From Symbiodinium sp. CCMP2592 (lineage: Eukaryota; Sar; Dinophyceae; Suessiales; Symbiodiniaceae): a DNA stretch of 64,000 bases. The DNA is taken from positions 113,707 through 177,706 of the forward strand of contig CAJNDT010000595.1 of NCBI GenBank assembly GCA_905221615.1, written 5' to 3'. The notes under the pieces were generated by a model that was given only the letters and a program-made list of their open reading frames with translations, had not been told where the DNA came from and ran no database searches. Shown one piece after another: positions 42,254 through 55,445 of this stretch. The first letter of the stretch is position 1. Every line of letters starts with the position of its first letter. Both the position numbers and the translations under genes were made by a program.

Positions 42254-42772
42254 TTCTTGAAGAATTTAGACTGAAACCATAGCAGGGAAGCCTAAAACGG
42301 AAGGTCTTGTATAGAATGAAAACATAGTAGGGAACCCTGAAACGGAAGGTTTTGTAGGGTCCAGGCAGGCCCCAAACCCCTCAACCCCTAACACGGAAAC
42401 CCTAACTCTGCCGGCCAAGGCGTCCTGTGTTTCCTTGCCTGTGCGATCCTATGGTGCCCCGACCTCCAAACAATATAGGGGTTTTTCCGTTTTATGAGAA
42501 CCGTATTCCTGTCCCCGTGCAGACTCCAGTACCCTAGTCGCCGCAGGCCCTAATAATATAGTATAGCGGCCTTAATGTTCAGGACAGGGTTTGGGGGCAC
42601 ATTCTGGTATAACAAGAGGGAGGATTCCTGAGAGCAGTATTCGTGGTTCTTCTGGCCCCTATGTTAGCTGCTGCGCTGTTGCTTGCTGCTGAGACGGGGG
42701 GCTTCTCAACATCTGGGTCCCTAGTTGGCAGAGCGCGCTGGGATAAGGCTGTAGGCCCACTATAGGCTTTCG

Positions 42773-43363
42773 GTGCACGTCTCAGGACTCCGAAGTTTCT
42801 TTGATGTTACAGCGGTGGCCGGTGTAGGATGTAGGGAGTATTCCAATTTACACACCAACAAGGAAGAGGGGTGTTTCCGGTCTCCTGCCGTCGGTCCTTT
42901 TACCAATGAAAACACGGATGGGAGCGAGCAAACCCAAACACTGCAGCCAACAAGTCATCACGTTTTTTTCAAAGTGTGCCCCACCTCCCTGCAAATTGCT
43001 CCGCACCCTTACCATCCCTTGGCCTCTACAGTATTGGTCCCTGAAATGTTTAAGACCACCTCAAAGGCAGGCAACCTACGTTTTCGCACACTGGCGCGCG
43101 GGCCCAATGGCGCAATGCTTGCGCAAGGATGGTCAGCTGGGTCGTGGCCACCATATATAGTCCCCATCAGTGCCCTCGAGGGCCACTCGAGGGGTTTGAA
43201 GGGGGTTGCGTGTAAGTCTTGCAGGACTTCTTGGGGCTCATTGAAAGAGGTCGACGCTGAGAGGTTGGGGTCGGAACACGTAGCATCACGAAATAATGCT
43301 GAAGGCCACCCCAAGCCAGCCCTCCTCACTTGGAGGTTCAGGGCAGTAAGCCAGTACTTATAG
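42773..43363 (+). other. 196-codon open frame, uncertain
   Basis: A GTG-initiated frame spans this interval, but the - strand is open too (43009-43458), and no domain, signal or repeat is visible. Probably accidental; recorded because of its length. Confidence 0.15.
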
Positions 43364-43789
43364 CACACCTGCGCTTCGACAGGCTCATCACATACTCGAA
43401 GGTGTGAAATCTCCTGGACTACTGCCTTGCCCTGACAAGGGTCCCAATGATACCACACATGCGATCCGGCCCTTTACCTAGGAGCGGGGATGTTCTCAAA
43501 GCTTTGGAGAACAGTACTGAAAAGCAGCCAGTTGCAATTACCTTTCCGTCTATGCTGTATGTGGTGAGCTAGTTTCAGCCGGTTTTGCAGCATCTTCAGT
43601 GCCTCCAACCCCAGGAAATCTTTCGTCGCATAGCATGCTCTACCGGGTAGTATGCTGTGCTATGCTATGCCAGGCTATGGGAGTTTCCGCGGAACCTCCC
43701 CTATGACCTAAACCCCTTATGAACCCTATACCCTAATTACCCCTAATCCCCTGAACCCCCGGTGGTAGTGGACCCTATGCCTGAAGCCA

Positions 43790-44030
43790 TGCCTGCCTTG
43801 TGCGAGTGTGTGAGTCGAAACCCTAAACCCTATAAACCCCTAAACCCCGTGGCCAATGTGCTGGACGCATTCGAACCGGGATCCTCGCCTGCATGTCTAG
43901 TTGTGAGTGCTGAAACCCGAAACCCCTAAACCCCTAAACCCCTAAACCCCTAAACCCTAAACCCCTAAACCCCTCATCCCCCCGAACCCTAAACCCCTAA
44001 ACCCAAAACCCCCAAACCCCCTCTGGGATT
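43790..44030 (+). repeat. CCCTAAA tract with dispersed block copies 13 and 14
   Basis: Copy 13 (43790-43830) has TGCCTGCCTTGTGCGAGTGT and GAGTCGAAACCC. Copy 14 (43881-43920) has ATCCTCGCCTGCATGTCTAG and TTGTGAGTGCTGAAACCC. CCCCTAAACC repeats follow to 44030. Confidence 0.8.
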
Positions 44031-44110
44031 GCACGCTCCAGAAGGACTCCGCAGGCTTCGAGCTCATGGCCAAAGACATGGGGAGCCTTGGTCTCGAGAG
44101 ACTTGCTTTA

Positions 44111-44425
44111 GGGTTCCCTAGGCTTCCTTTAAAGGGGGCCTATAAGGGCTCCTAAGGGTTCCCTAGGCTTCCTTTAAAGGGGGCCTATAAGGGCTCCTAA
44201 GGGTTCCCTAGGCTTCCTTTAAAGGGGGCCTATAAGGGCTCCTAAGGGTTCCCTAGGCTTCCTTTAAAGGGGGCCTATAAGGCTACTAGAAGGGTTCCAT
44301 AGGATTCCTTTGAAGGGGGTCTATAAGGGCTCCTAAGGGTTCCTACCCATGGCAGTCCCTTCTGTTCTTTTAAGGGGCTTATGAGTGCTGCTATAAGGCT
44401 TCCTAGGGTTCCTTTAAAGGGGTTT
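44111..44425 (+). repeat. 45-bp tandem repeat
   Basis: A 45-base unit (GGGTTCCCTAGGCTTCCTTT, then AAAGGGGGCCTATAAGGGCT, then CCTAA) begins at 44111, 44156, 44201 and 44246 almost without change. Diverged units continue to about 44425. Confidence 0.92.
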
Positions 44426-46555
44426 GTATGCTTCTTCTTCTGCGGACTTTGGGGCCCCGAGGGGGGCGTCCAAGGGGTTTGTATGGGCCATTATTAATAC
44501 TATTTTGGGGGTTCCTCAAGCCGAGGTTGAGGTGCTGCGACTTGCAACAGTTCAGGGAAGTCCTGTCAACGTCTTTTTTGCTAGAGCGTACCATCGTAGA
44601 CTACCACGACAGCGATAACTGAGAACACTAAAACAGACAGTCAGAGCAAACTCTAGTGCAAATTCCTATAAATCCCACGCTTTGCCCTGCGCTGGGCCTC
44701 TTCTAGGCATTTCTTTCAGAGCCGCGGCGTGTTGGCGCATCCCTGGGTTCTGACGCTGGTGGCAGCATTGAGGCGAGAAGGAGTTCGCAGAACGGTTTAA
44801 CTATGAAGGTTCAGGGTTTAGGGATGCACTGTTGGGGCCTGGAGTTGAAGCATTTCGGTTTGGGAATTGCGGGCTTCGCGGCACACATAGGTACATTCGC
44901 ATTTTGGTATATCAGGGGTGCAACAGTAGCTATGTCTTTAGATCGTGTGCTTCCTACTCTCTTGGAGCATGCTCATGCGACATCTCTGCGCAAGAAACTG
45001 GCAATCCTGATCACAAGTGGCCGTATTCTTTCACAGCATTTCTATACAGCAGCAGCATATTCTGACAAGAATACGAAGGGTAATTAAACAACAGACAGGA
45101 ACTTGCTGTGGGTTACACGAGGAGTGTACTGCATTTCTTTGGTTCCTTTGTAGAATCGAAAGTAACACCAAACAAAACTCGCGCACGACTGTCATCAATG
45201 ATGATGTTCGGCTGTGTATTACAGCACAGTATAGGCTGCCACAATTATGGAGCCATAGTGTGCGATGAGAGTGTTCCAAGTCCACCAGGCCCCTGAAGGT
45301 ATGGTGCGAACAGCGTGGAAATAGATGGCGCTGTCCACACCGTCGACCATGACATTGACCTGAGCCCGCCGGCAAGATTCGAGTGCAGGGGTCTGAAATT
45401 TATTTAGCAATAATGGTCCCGTATGGTCCGCAAGATTTGTACTGTGACATTCTCCACAACCCTATTCTGAAAATTCAGCCCCCTACATCCTATGTTTTGT
45501 ATCCTTACATTTATTTTTATGTGCAGAAGGTACTCAAGCCATGCTACAGTACTCCACAGGAGAGCATGTGCTGGCCAATGGAGCCTTTTCTACTGCTTTA
45601 CACTCTATTGAGTTCTCGTCTTGGGCGTGCGCTGCCTGCCTCAAATGGGTTTGCTAACCCCTAAACCCCACAACCTAGTTGTGACAGTGCAAGCCTCAAA
45701 ACCAAGCAAGATCAACTTTCAATCAGCTCAGTCTAGGGTTTCGTATTCAATCCGTTATTTGAGCACATGGCGGCTTAGTTCAGTACATATTTCGCACTTC
45801 CAAGAACTTTCAAGGGCCCCCAATTAGTTCTGGCTTTGCTGCCTTCTATGGCATCATACAAGCTGCATACATTTGGGGGTTTAAATTAGGTTTTAGGGTT
45901 TAGGGTGTTTTAAGTTTTTTTGGCAGGGTTGACAAGAAGATATACTGTAATGTGGCTTGCTGACATGGAGGTTTCGTCTCGCAGGTCAGTGTAGTCTCAA
46001 CAGGCGACGGTAAACTGGGCACCAAGGCACAAGCAAGTATCCTACAATCCTGAAGCTTTACAGCATCCGCATCCCAAAGAGGTTTAGTCTTCTTGTTCAG
46101 GGTCTTCTTTCACCATCCTCGATCACAATTGGATCATTAACGCCTGTGGTAAGCCTAACATTCCAAGTTCAACTGAAAGCTCCCACATGCTCCGGCTCTT
46201 TCTAGAACCCCCAAACGCCCCAATGCTGAACTCTGGTATGCCGTGGTACGCACTACAGAATCTATATTGGCGACTTTTGACGCTGTAGCACAAACCCGGA
46301 ACCACCGGAAGGACAGCCCCACGACCCTACGGGAAATCCGGAAGATCCACTATAGGGGCCCGAAAAATTAGAATAGGTTTTTGGGGCGCATTATTATACT
46401 ATATAGGTTTAATTTGGTAATTTTTTATGCCCTATAGTAAGCTCATGCAGGGCTGGTCATACCCAACAACATGACCTTCCCGGCGCTGATGGAGGATCTG
46501 GACGCTCGGCATGTCTGCTGAAGTATGGTCTACGATGGTATTTAGATCAGAGCTA
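44426..46555. other. no recognised gene
   Basis: Unassigned sequence with short frames on both strands. A short GGTTTTAGGGTTTAGGG run lies at 45890-45910, and a family J-like fragment at 46345-46445. Confidence 0.35.
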
Positions 46556-46646
46556 TACCCATAGGCTCCATAGTCGTTCCTTTTTGGGGTTACCTTATAG
46601 GATTCTAATTCTAAATATGAACCCCCGAAAATGGGGCCTTAGGGTA
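46556..46646. mobile_element. MITE family C, copy 9
   Basis: TACCCATAGGCTCCATAGTC and ATGGGGCCTTAGGGTA. The GGAACTACT part of the 3' arm is missing. Confidence 0.75.
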
Positions 46647-47540
46647 GCCTCCTGTCAGTTCATGTCCGGCCGGATGAATGATTGCGCTACGATATACGCA
46701 CCAGAACACCCAGCCGGGTGCGTCGGTCCTGCATTTTGTGCCTTTGCTTTGTGAGACTTTAACTTGGGATGGCAAAGCAGCAAAAAGGCGACAGAGAGTC
46801 GGCTGCAGCATGGCGGGCTGTAGCAGATTATGCTTTAGGCCTTAGACATCCCTCTGCAACATCGCCTTGGCTTCCGACCTATTGGCCGTGGCTTTTACTT
46901 GGGTGCAGCAGGAGCTGCAGCGAGAGCATTGATGAACGAACGGACTAGCATTTATGGAAGCCTTGCCCACCTTTCTCGCGATTCACAGGTGGTAAGCTTG
47001 ACGATCAGGTACAGCACTATTTAACTTTGTTTCCCCAGGACCCGAGGATGAGATTTTCTTCTAGTCAGGGAAGAAGAGCCACGTAAGGATTGCTACCATT
47101 CATCTAACCGCGAAGCCCCGAATGAGGAAGACTTCCTGTGGAATGCTGGCCACAGGGTGAAGGCTGGGATCCCTGGTAGTTTGCCCATGTGTTCCGAAAG
47201 CTTCTGCAGTCGGGCAAATGCTTATCTCAATAGAACTTTCACTTTGTCTTGTTGCTGTGAGACAGTACAGCATAATACAGCATCAGCATAAGCATCTTCG
47301 GCTGCAGTGCTTCACACTGCAATTTAAGACCTAGGGATACATAGCTATTCAGGTTGATTCTATCGCGCCTGAATGCGAGGCAGAAGCATAAATTTGGGAT
47401 GTTGGCCTTGTCAGTGGCTACTAAATTTGCATTTTCAAGTTTCGCCGAAACTATCCGGATCTCACCGTTGTTTGTCAAGCACTCGCAGTGCACATAGTAA
47501 TTAAGCTGCATTACACATTATGACCCCTTATGTAGCACAA

Positions 47541-47652
47541 CTTGGCATTCTTCTGGTTGGCTCTTAGGACTTTAACGTTTTGGGTTCCTATATGAACTAT
47601 AATTATGAGGCTCAAAGTTTAACTTTTAGCAGGGGTTCAGAAGTCAGCCAAG
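47541..47652. mobile_element. repeat family H, copy 2
   Basis: CTTGGC and GCCAAG ends, with GGTTGGCTCTTAGGACTTTA, GGGTTCCTATATGAACTATA and GGGGTTCAGAAGTCA as in copy 1. Confidence 0.82.
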
Positions 47653-48533
47653 ACAATAGAGTGCACCAGACAGTATGCTACACTATGTCGCATCCTGACC
47701 AAGAATCCTCATTTGCCAGGCCTTTCCCTGCGGGCTGCCGAAAGCGCCTTGTCTTTTGCATACCATACGGCCGTACGTCATACGACGCAATGTGCTATTT
47801 AGCATGGTATACAGTATACTTATACTGTACGGCCAAAAGTTTGAGTACTGCTTGGTACTATATATGTAGTATACTTACTAGATACTGATATGCCTGCAGC
47901 TATGTGCCTGAGACTATGCGTGAGCATCGTCGAGAAGTCTGCGAGCCTGAATTACTCCGCTCTCAGTTTCAGTTCGTGTTCGGCTTGAGTAGCGGTGGAG
48001 AGTTGGGCATTGCAGTTCTTTGGCTCGGCATTGAGTATAGTACTAGTACGAGCGGCAGGAGTAGAAGTAGGAGTAAGAGGAGGAGGAGGCGTATTGGCAG
48101 CAGCAGCAGGAGGAGTAGTAGCAGAGGCGGTAGAGGCGCAGACTGGCCTTCGAAAACGCACTGCTGCATACAACAAAAGCAAAAGTGCACCTCATAGCAC
48201 TTGTCTCAGCCCCTCCGTGCTTGCACAAAAACCATAAGAAGACAAAGCATCAGCTGTGAAAGGCAACGACCTAGCACCCCGGGAATCCAGCTCACCCAGT
48301 ATCTTTCAGTCCTGAACATTAACACTCTAAGCTGCAGCGGATTAAGCTCCAATATCTCGACTCCGTGCGAGACCCTGCGATCCTTGTATGAAGTAAGGCC
48401 GACTCCCTAGAAGGCAGAAGATTTCCTTGTTCAAGAAGGTTGGGCAGCACAACCCAGCGCTGTTGTTCTTCGGGACGCCGACTGCCGCGGGCTGGATGCA
48501 GGCTGCAGCCTCGGCTGTTGGATGTCGTCGTAT

Positions 48534-48634
48534 GGGAGTTTCCGAAAATAGGGGTACCTTATTTTGAGGTCCTTTGAATAAGGATCCTAAATTTTGGGGT
48601 ATCATATTAGGGTCCCCTATTTTCGGAAACTCCC
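48534..48634. mobile_element. MITE family A, copy 6
   Basis: GGGAGTTTCCGAAAATAGGG and CCCTATTTTCGGAAACTCCC. Flanks GTAT and GTAA. Confidence 0.9.
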
Positions 48635-48949
48635 GTAATTATAGCACTCCGCCAGGGGACAGGACGTTAAAAGGAACAAGGGCAGAGACAGAGTGTCAAT
48701 GTTACCAGAGACAGTTGCGCGTTTTGGGGGGTGCCACTCCGGACCAGGGAGTTTGCAGGCTCCCGTACTGGCTTCATTACGCAATTCAGCAAGCAAGCAA
48801 ACAAGCAAGCCAGGGACCCAGCAAAACGGTGGCCAATGCGCACGGGGCCCGAAAGGAAGGAGAAGAAGGCAGAGACCAAACCAGACGAGACCCGAGCGCG
48901 TCCAAACGAGCACGCAGACAGATGCACACAACCGTACAAAAAACCAAGA

Positions 48950-48972
48950 GAGAGAGAGAGAGAGAGAGAGAA
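48950..48972 (+). repeat. (GA)n microsatellite
   Basis: A run of GA units, inside a stretch rich in CAAGCAAGC and ACCAAAC words that gives artefactual basic open frames on both strands (48617-49247). Confidence 0.9.
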
Positions 48973-49387
48973 ACATGGACGTTGTAAGCACACTCGCACC
49001 CTCTTGTGGCCAATGCATGCATGCCGGGAGAAGACCAAGAAGAAGGCAACAAGGGGAAGCACACCAAAGACCCAAACAAACAAGACGGAGGCATCAGAAG
49101 CATCTCGGCCGCCACACTCGAGACACGTGCACGCAGACACACAATCAGCTCAAACAGGAAATGGCTATGCTCTCTGCCAAGGGCAGGACGTGGTCAGAGC
49201 AGGTGCACCCCATGCAGCTTGAACAAGGAAAGAAAACAACGAGGTGAAATGCAACCAACAAACAGAGGCAGCCCGAAGCAAACAGAAAGGAAGAAACTGA
49301 CAGCCCTTCCATCAGATGTCTCGAAAGCGAAGCTTTGGGGCACTTGGGGCACCTTCCGTTACAACAGTTCTTTGCGCCAGGTATACC

Positions 49388-49425
<38 letters not shown>

Positions 49426-49430
49426 GTATG
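49388..49430. repeat. (TA)n microsatellite
   Basis: About 18 TA units followed by CGTATGTATG. Confidence 0.95.
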
Positions 49431-50399
49431 TATGCATTTACTACTGCAGTGTTTATGGATGAAGGCTACTGTACCACAAGCCGCTGCCAAGGCTTGGGGC
49501 CAGTGCTTTTGGCACGAACGAATACGACCGCTTGATATTGCAGATTCATTAATTACGAGAGTAGTGTCAGAGTCATCGTATTACAAACACCGTGAATAGG
49601 GACCCAACGGCACAGAGGCCACGAACCTCATGCCGCACGTGCTTTCGCTTCGGACAGCCAAGAGCGCTCCGCTGCTTGAATGCACATTTGTCACACTCAG
49701 CTCCTAGGTATACTGTAGAGTACAATCTGGTCTTGCTTGGACTGGTATACGACCGTATACTCTATAATGTATATGATGTATGGTATGCTATAGATGTCAC
49801 AACGAAGCGGATTGATTTGGGCTTGGGAGATTGACAGCTATAAGCCATCCCCGAAGGGCCGGAAGTTCTTCGACTCTAAAATTTAAGGCTCAGAGGACCT
49901 CGAACCCCAGTGCCCTCAGGATTCAGAGTCCTAAGCCTCAAGCTCCTGCACCAACAAAGACGGCAACCAAAGCTATCCAAACTACAGTAGAATACATGCC
50001 AGTACAAGAGTCGTGTCTACGATGCTGCAAACCTCAGTCTTTGAACTGCAAGCAGACTCGCAGACGACTTTGGCCGAGGATGCTGGCACCTGTCGTCGGC
50101 TTCTTGGCACAGGCATTTCCGCAAGCTGCTAATGCTACGAGTTGTGTACGGTTGTGTTCTATGGCTGCATAATTAGTCTAAACCCGCCCTAGACCCTATG
50201 CCTGTTCTGTAGCTGAGAGGCGCGTGCTCCCTAGCCTACTGGTTCTTGAAGCACTTGCCCGGCACCGCGTCAACCGCAAACATCCGCCGGCTGGAGTGCA
50301 TCGCTCCGAGATCTGGAGATGGCTACCGACTTGGCCACGAATCTGGACACAGTCTGCGTGAGCGTGGCCAACAGTTGCCTATACCCTGAAGAAACAAGC

Positions 50400-51350
50400 G
50401 TCGAACGAAACAGAAGTGGGTGAGTCGCTCACTCCACATGACACTATCTGACGTTAAACGCTGGGCTGCTGACGCAGGGTATGAGGTTACTTTCCGGCGG
50501 GTGAAGACCACGGCTATAGGGATCATGCTAGCTTTGCAGTGATGCGCGGAATTGTGCGCACGTTGTGGGGGGCGCCAGATCCGCATCTAAACCTTGGTCG
50601 TCGGTGCCTCGGCGTTTGAATTGCGCCAATGGGCGCAACATGCCCACGCCTCCTTTCGGCTTCCGATGTGTGAAACGATCGGTGGGACCTATCTACATAT
50701 TATGTCCAAACTCAAGGGTCCCAACAGCGCGCCCATTGAGAAGCGGCTGGGCAAGAATGCTGTATGGCGCACCGACTGCTCCCAAACAAGCTTGCGCGGT
50801 ACTATGAGGACGCCTGCGACGTCCCACGCAAATTGTGTGGCCCCGACGCTTGACCAACTGGATCGCAAAGCGCCGCATGCTTGTCATGCTTGACAGGTCG
50901 TACAATCACGGGCTCAGCAGGGTGTCCATGGCTGCCGCTCGAACTCCTGTTCGATGACCTGCCCCACCGAGAGGACCGTTTGGTCGGAGGTCACCTGGAG
51001 CGGCGGGTGTTGCGATGGCTAGCGGCATATCACGGGCGCTTGGGAGTGCATTGGCACAACGGAGGACATCGTGATAGGGTTTGAAATAAACAGCCGCATC
51101 GGCCCCATGGCCGCTTGGACGGCCCCGCGCTCTGTCAAGATCGACCCACGAAGGTCAGGTCCATTGGGCTTTGGTCCAGCGAGCTCTTCGTCGAAATCCT
51201 TGACCTCGCCGCTGCCGTCAATCAACACATACAGGCCGGGTGTGGGCCGACCCTACGTACTTGCGGGTCCAGGCACATGCGTGTCGGGATGTCGTCCATT
51301 ACCATTCTGCACGACAGCAGGCATGAAAGTGCACATCTGAGCCAGTGATA
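50400..51350. other. GC-richer, coding-like stretch, unidentified
   Basis: In one + frame, open pieces recur across several stops (SLHMTLSDVKRWAADAGYEV near 50426, ASAFELRQWAQHAHASFRLP near 50603, IVIGFEINSRIGPMAAW near 51065). The - strand is also open in places. It could be a decayed retroelement or gene, but I see no reverse-transcriptase or other diagnostic motif. Confidence 0.25.
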
Positions 51351-51635
51351 TGTATTTATTCTGCACGATACCTTGGTCAATTGTTAGTTGGAGGGTCGGA
51401 TGGATGTTAGAGACTTCAGGTCATGAAGGCTGCTGAAGAAGAGTAGCGCTCTTGGAATCGCGAGATTCCCCAAGACCGCTCGTTTCGTTGCCCGCCCCGG
51501 GCTGCAAAAGCCCATTGTGTTAGCTTTGTAGGCTGGCCCATTATTGTAGGTGTGCTCTTTAGAGTGCTTGTTCAGATGCTGCCAAATCCTTTCAGTAGCA
51601 GGTTTGACGAAATCGTTAGCAGACCTCGAACCATA

Positions 51636-51673
51636 TGCCTCGCCTGGATTGTCCCAGTGCGAGTGCTGAAACC
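51636..51673 (+). repeat. dispersed 40-nt block, copy 15
   Basis: CCTCGCCTGGATTGTCCCAG then TGCGAGTGCTGAAACC, in otherwise unique sequence. Confidence 0.7.
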
Positions 51674-51679
51674 TTATGC

Positions 51680-53262
51680 CAGGGTGAGCCCAATACCCCT
51701 TAGTTCACCTTGAACCATACTTAGAGCGGATCACATTCCAAGTTCAGGCTTTTGGTCTTTGCCTTTGGTTTTGATATTGGTTGTCGATTTCTATAGTGAT
51801 AGCCTTAAACGCAAACTTAGAGAATTGAACGCATAGGAGTTGTAGTAGAAATTGCAATATTTAGTTTGTGGAAGCACCAGGATTTCGAGCATAAGGTAGG
51901 TGACAGTTGGCAATTGGCAATCAGCGATTTCTACAAGCTGCGTCCTGCGCAGGTTTTTACAAAGTGTTGTTCAACTGCGGCAACAGCCAAATACAGGGGC
52001 TTGAATCATGAACTTGCGATTATTCAGGGCTCTTTCATATCATGGCCCAGTCCCTTATTCCAATTATTGAGGCTCGTATATAATGTATGATACTTCGAAC
52101 GGTTGTTTATGGGAGCTTCATTCCTATCGCTATGATTATATGCTAGAGCCAGCTTGGCACTCTTGAAGTTTCCAGCGTGAACACGAAGCGCAAAGTGAAA
52201 AGCCTAAAATCCTCGAACCGTGTTGTGCCCTCCACAGCCTTGCTACAGATTCTGGGGCTGATCCTGGCACCTATCTGGGCTTTGGTGGTCGATGTCGAAT
52301 CTTGACTGTTCCTGGCACTATAGCTGAAGAGCTGGTACTTTGGTATAGTTAGCAGCGGCCTGCGGTGTCAAGGTTCCGTGGACCATCATTGCTATTTCAG
52401 GTCAGAGGCATCGTATACATTGTGCAAGAAGTAGTGTGGCATAGCATCATGCGACAGCACTTGCCACCCACCACCCTACATCCACGTTCGTCCCCGATTT
52501 CCGAAATCCCAACTACAGAATCTGAACTCTTGGCTGCAAATCCAGAACACAGAGAGTCCAATGTCTTCAATGATGACAAGAAGCTCAGATATATTCTTTG
52601 ATTCAGGGGTCTTAGGCTCGGATCCCATGAACTTAAAACCCTAAACCATGAAAATATACAAAACCAAAATGAAACGGGTCTGAGGCTCGAAACCCAGAAA
52701 CTTAGCTTGGAGCCCCAGGACTTCCACGTGGAATGGGCGGAGCCCGGCTCTGCAGCCCTAGGCGGAGCGCGGAGTCCGCAAGCGCCCCCAGGGTCCTAAG
52801 TACCTGCATTAGTAGAACGCTGGGCCTAATCAGGAGTTACTAGTAACCCTAAACCCTAAACCCAGAGTTACTAGTATATACCAGGAACTACAAATTACTG
52901 CGATTTGTTTATGGTGCATTGCAGTCTCTGTTCAAACGACGGCTTCCATTGCAGTCCCTGCTCAAACGAAGGCTTCAGCGATCTCCTAGAGGACTCCATG
53001 CTAGGGTGTTCCTCAAGAGTCTGTAGCTGGAGTTTACATGCTGGCTGCCGCGAAGTTCACACGAACAGATAGGAAAGCTCTATTTATGTATACATACGCA
53101 CATACACACATGTGTATGCCCAGTCATTTGCCAGCAATTACTAAATTAGTCACTGGACAACTTCTACTTTGTAAACAGCGAATGCAAGCCGTGGCCCTGA
53201 GGATCTTCGTGGCAGAGTAGGAAACCGTTGACCTTTCGGGGGCTAGGGTACTCAGCCCCTAA
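51680..53262. other. no recognised gene
   Basis: Short frames only. A CCCTAAACCCTAAACCC run lies at 52845-52862. Confidence 0.35.
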
Positions 53263-53368
53263 AGTAAAAGCCAGAAAGTTGGAATATGGTTATCCTAAAC
53301 CCTTTAAGGTAAGTTATAGGGGATCCTACCATGAATCCATATTCCAACTTTCTGGAGTTCCCCTTATA
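53263..53368 (+). mobile_element. MITE family D, copy 4
   Basis: AAAAGCCAGAAAGTTGGAAT and ATATTCCAACTTTCTGGAGT. A partial end (CATACTTTCTGGAGTTCCCT) repeats at 53435-53455. Confidence 0.85.
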
Positions 53369-53499
53369 AGGATTACTATAAGGGATCTATAAAGGATACC
53401 ATACTACAGGGGCCTTAATTCCTATAGGCTCCATACTTTCTGGAGTTCCCTTTAAGGGGTTTCATGTTTTCGAACACAGAGTCTTGACCGCGGAGCTTT

Positions 53500-53540
53500 G
53501 CCTCGCCTCGGAGAGTCCAAGCATGAGCGCCTACACCCCA
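53500..53540 (+). repeat. dispersed 40-nt block, copy 16 (diverged)
   Basis: TTTGCCTCGCCTCGGAGAGT then CCAAGCATGAGCGCC. Confidence 0.45.
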
Positions 53541-53577
53541 GGCCGGAGGCCTTAAACACATACTAGTTCATACCATA

Positions 53578-53665
53578 TAATAATAATAATGCTAATAATA
53601 ACAATAATAATAGTAATAATAGTAGTAATAATAGTAATAATAATAAGAATTATAGTTATAATATT
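53578..53665 (+). repeat. (AAT)n microsatellite, imperfect
   Basis: Runs of AATAATAAT with G and C interruptions. Confidence 0.9.
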
Positions 53666-54769
53666 ATAACATGCAATCGAACATAATTACGAACATAATT
53701 ACACTGAGATAGAATACAATATGATATCATAGAATACTCTTAAATCCCTAAACCGGAGGCCGTAGTCCTGTAAAGCCTAATGCCATCCATGCGTCAGGGG
53801 CGGACCCGTCTCGCTCGGTGCACGCTGCCTGAATTAGAGGCTGCGTGTGGCCAGCTTTCAGCGGCCGCTTGGGGTTTAGGTTAGTTGGGGTTTAGGTAGT
53901 GGTTGCTCCAACTCCGGGCGAAGTGGAAAGCTTGTTGCAAGAAGGGTTTTTAGTGGTCAGTTACGGTCAGTTGCTGTCACACATCAGCTTTACGCCAGCT
54001 CGCTTAGTTAGTTTCGGCTTCGCATGGATCATAAGCAGTCAGACATGACGCTGGTCTTCGGTGCTTGCTTCTGCTTCCAGTGCCTTCTACTGTGGTGCCG
54101 GCGATGTAAGCCTTAGTGCGATCAAGTGTTCTATTGCATCGGGATCGAAGTCTCTTCAATGCTCACGCCCGAATCCAAAGTCCCGTACGATAGGCTTTGA
54201 AAGTCGAAACCCTATCAATCAAATACAATAGTTCCCTACAAGAAAGGCCCCTAAACTGGGAAGTAAAACCTACAGTATCATACCTAAACCTGAAAACCAA
54301 AAAACGTTTAACTCGCAAGAACCCCCATCGATCCCTTTTTGGATCCCAGTAAAGGCAGCTTTGTCGTTCATAATTTTACTGCAAGGCATCCCTACACCCT
54401 GCATAGTCCCTGATGAAAGTCCCTTTTCAGAGCATCCGTGGATTTTGTCTTCAAGGCAAAAGGCAAGGATAAGCAAGGCAACGATTATCAGCCCTGCCCA
54501 AAAACCCAATGCTATCGATTGATTGGTTAAGGCCCCTAGATTCACTACCCTATAAAAGCCTTCAGGAAGCCCAATAAGATCAACAAAGCCCCTCAATTAC
54601 TTACACAACTTTGCAAGACTCAGAAACGAAACCCTAAAACCTTCTTCTTCTAATTCTCAAAACATTCCCTCATTTGAGGCTCTGGGCCGGCCACCGCTGG
54701 CCCTTCCCACGATTCGGGGCCGAAGTCTTCAGAACCCCGCCGAAGAAATACGTTTTTGTTTCGTTTGGG

Positions 54770-54970
54770 TTGAAGGTTTAGGGGTTTGGGTTTAGGGCCT
54801 CGGGGCGTGATTCAGAAACTCAAAACAGACACCGGCAAGTCTCCAGTGGATCTTTCTTGGGCCGAGTTATGCACCTGCACAGAGTCGGGTGAACACGAAA
54901 GGCCGCCATGTAAGGATACGGCTAGGTTTAGGGCTTAGGGCTTAGGGTTCAGGGCTTAGGGCTTAAACCC
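54770..54970 (-). repeat. interstitial TTTAGGG-like tract
   Basis: GGTTTAGGGGTTTGGGTTTA and GGGCTTAGGGCTTAGGGTTC with unique DNA between. Confidence 0.65.
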
Positions 54971-55324
54971 GGGTTTATAGGCCCCAAGCCGAGTGGCAAA
55001 AAAGGGCCTTGGGGTGTTTCTGGTGGTATCTTCGTTTACGTTGTTTTGTATAAGACGGACCGTCGGACCTGTATGATTAGGGTGTCCGTTTGGGCTTCTG
55101 TAGGGCTCTGCAAAGTTCGTATACTATAATAATATGAATTCTACAATGGGGTTGAAAAGGGTATCACAGAGCTTTCTGGGTTCAGGGGTTAGAGGGATGA
55201 TGTAGGTGTCAAGCCAAAAGCAGGTGATGGATCAAGTTCAAAGCTTGTACTATGGGTGTCTGAACAGTTGTAGATAGTGCTAGAACCGGCCCCAAGGCCC
55301 CATTATAAGTGTCTTCCTTAAGGC

Positions 55325-55445
55325 TCCTTATCGTATTTGTACTATGATATACCCACAAACCCTATTCCAGCTCAAGACCCCATTCTAAGTGTCTTCCTTT
55401 CGTATTTGTACTATGATATACCCACAAACCCTATTCCAATTAATG
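55325..55445 (+). repeat. duplicated segment of about 57 bp
   Basis: ATTTGTACTATGATATACCC and ACAAACCCTATTCCA occur twice (55336 and 55403), with CCCATTATAAGTGTCTTCC and CCCATTCTAAGTGTCTTCC also repeated. Confidence 0.85.

Noticed and set aside
48617..49247. Long open frames on both strands (150 to 184 codons)
   Set aside because: They run through GA and CAAG-type low-complexity DNA that lacks stop codons in several frames. The products are arginine/glutamate- or serine/leucine-rich with no domain.
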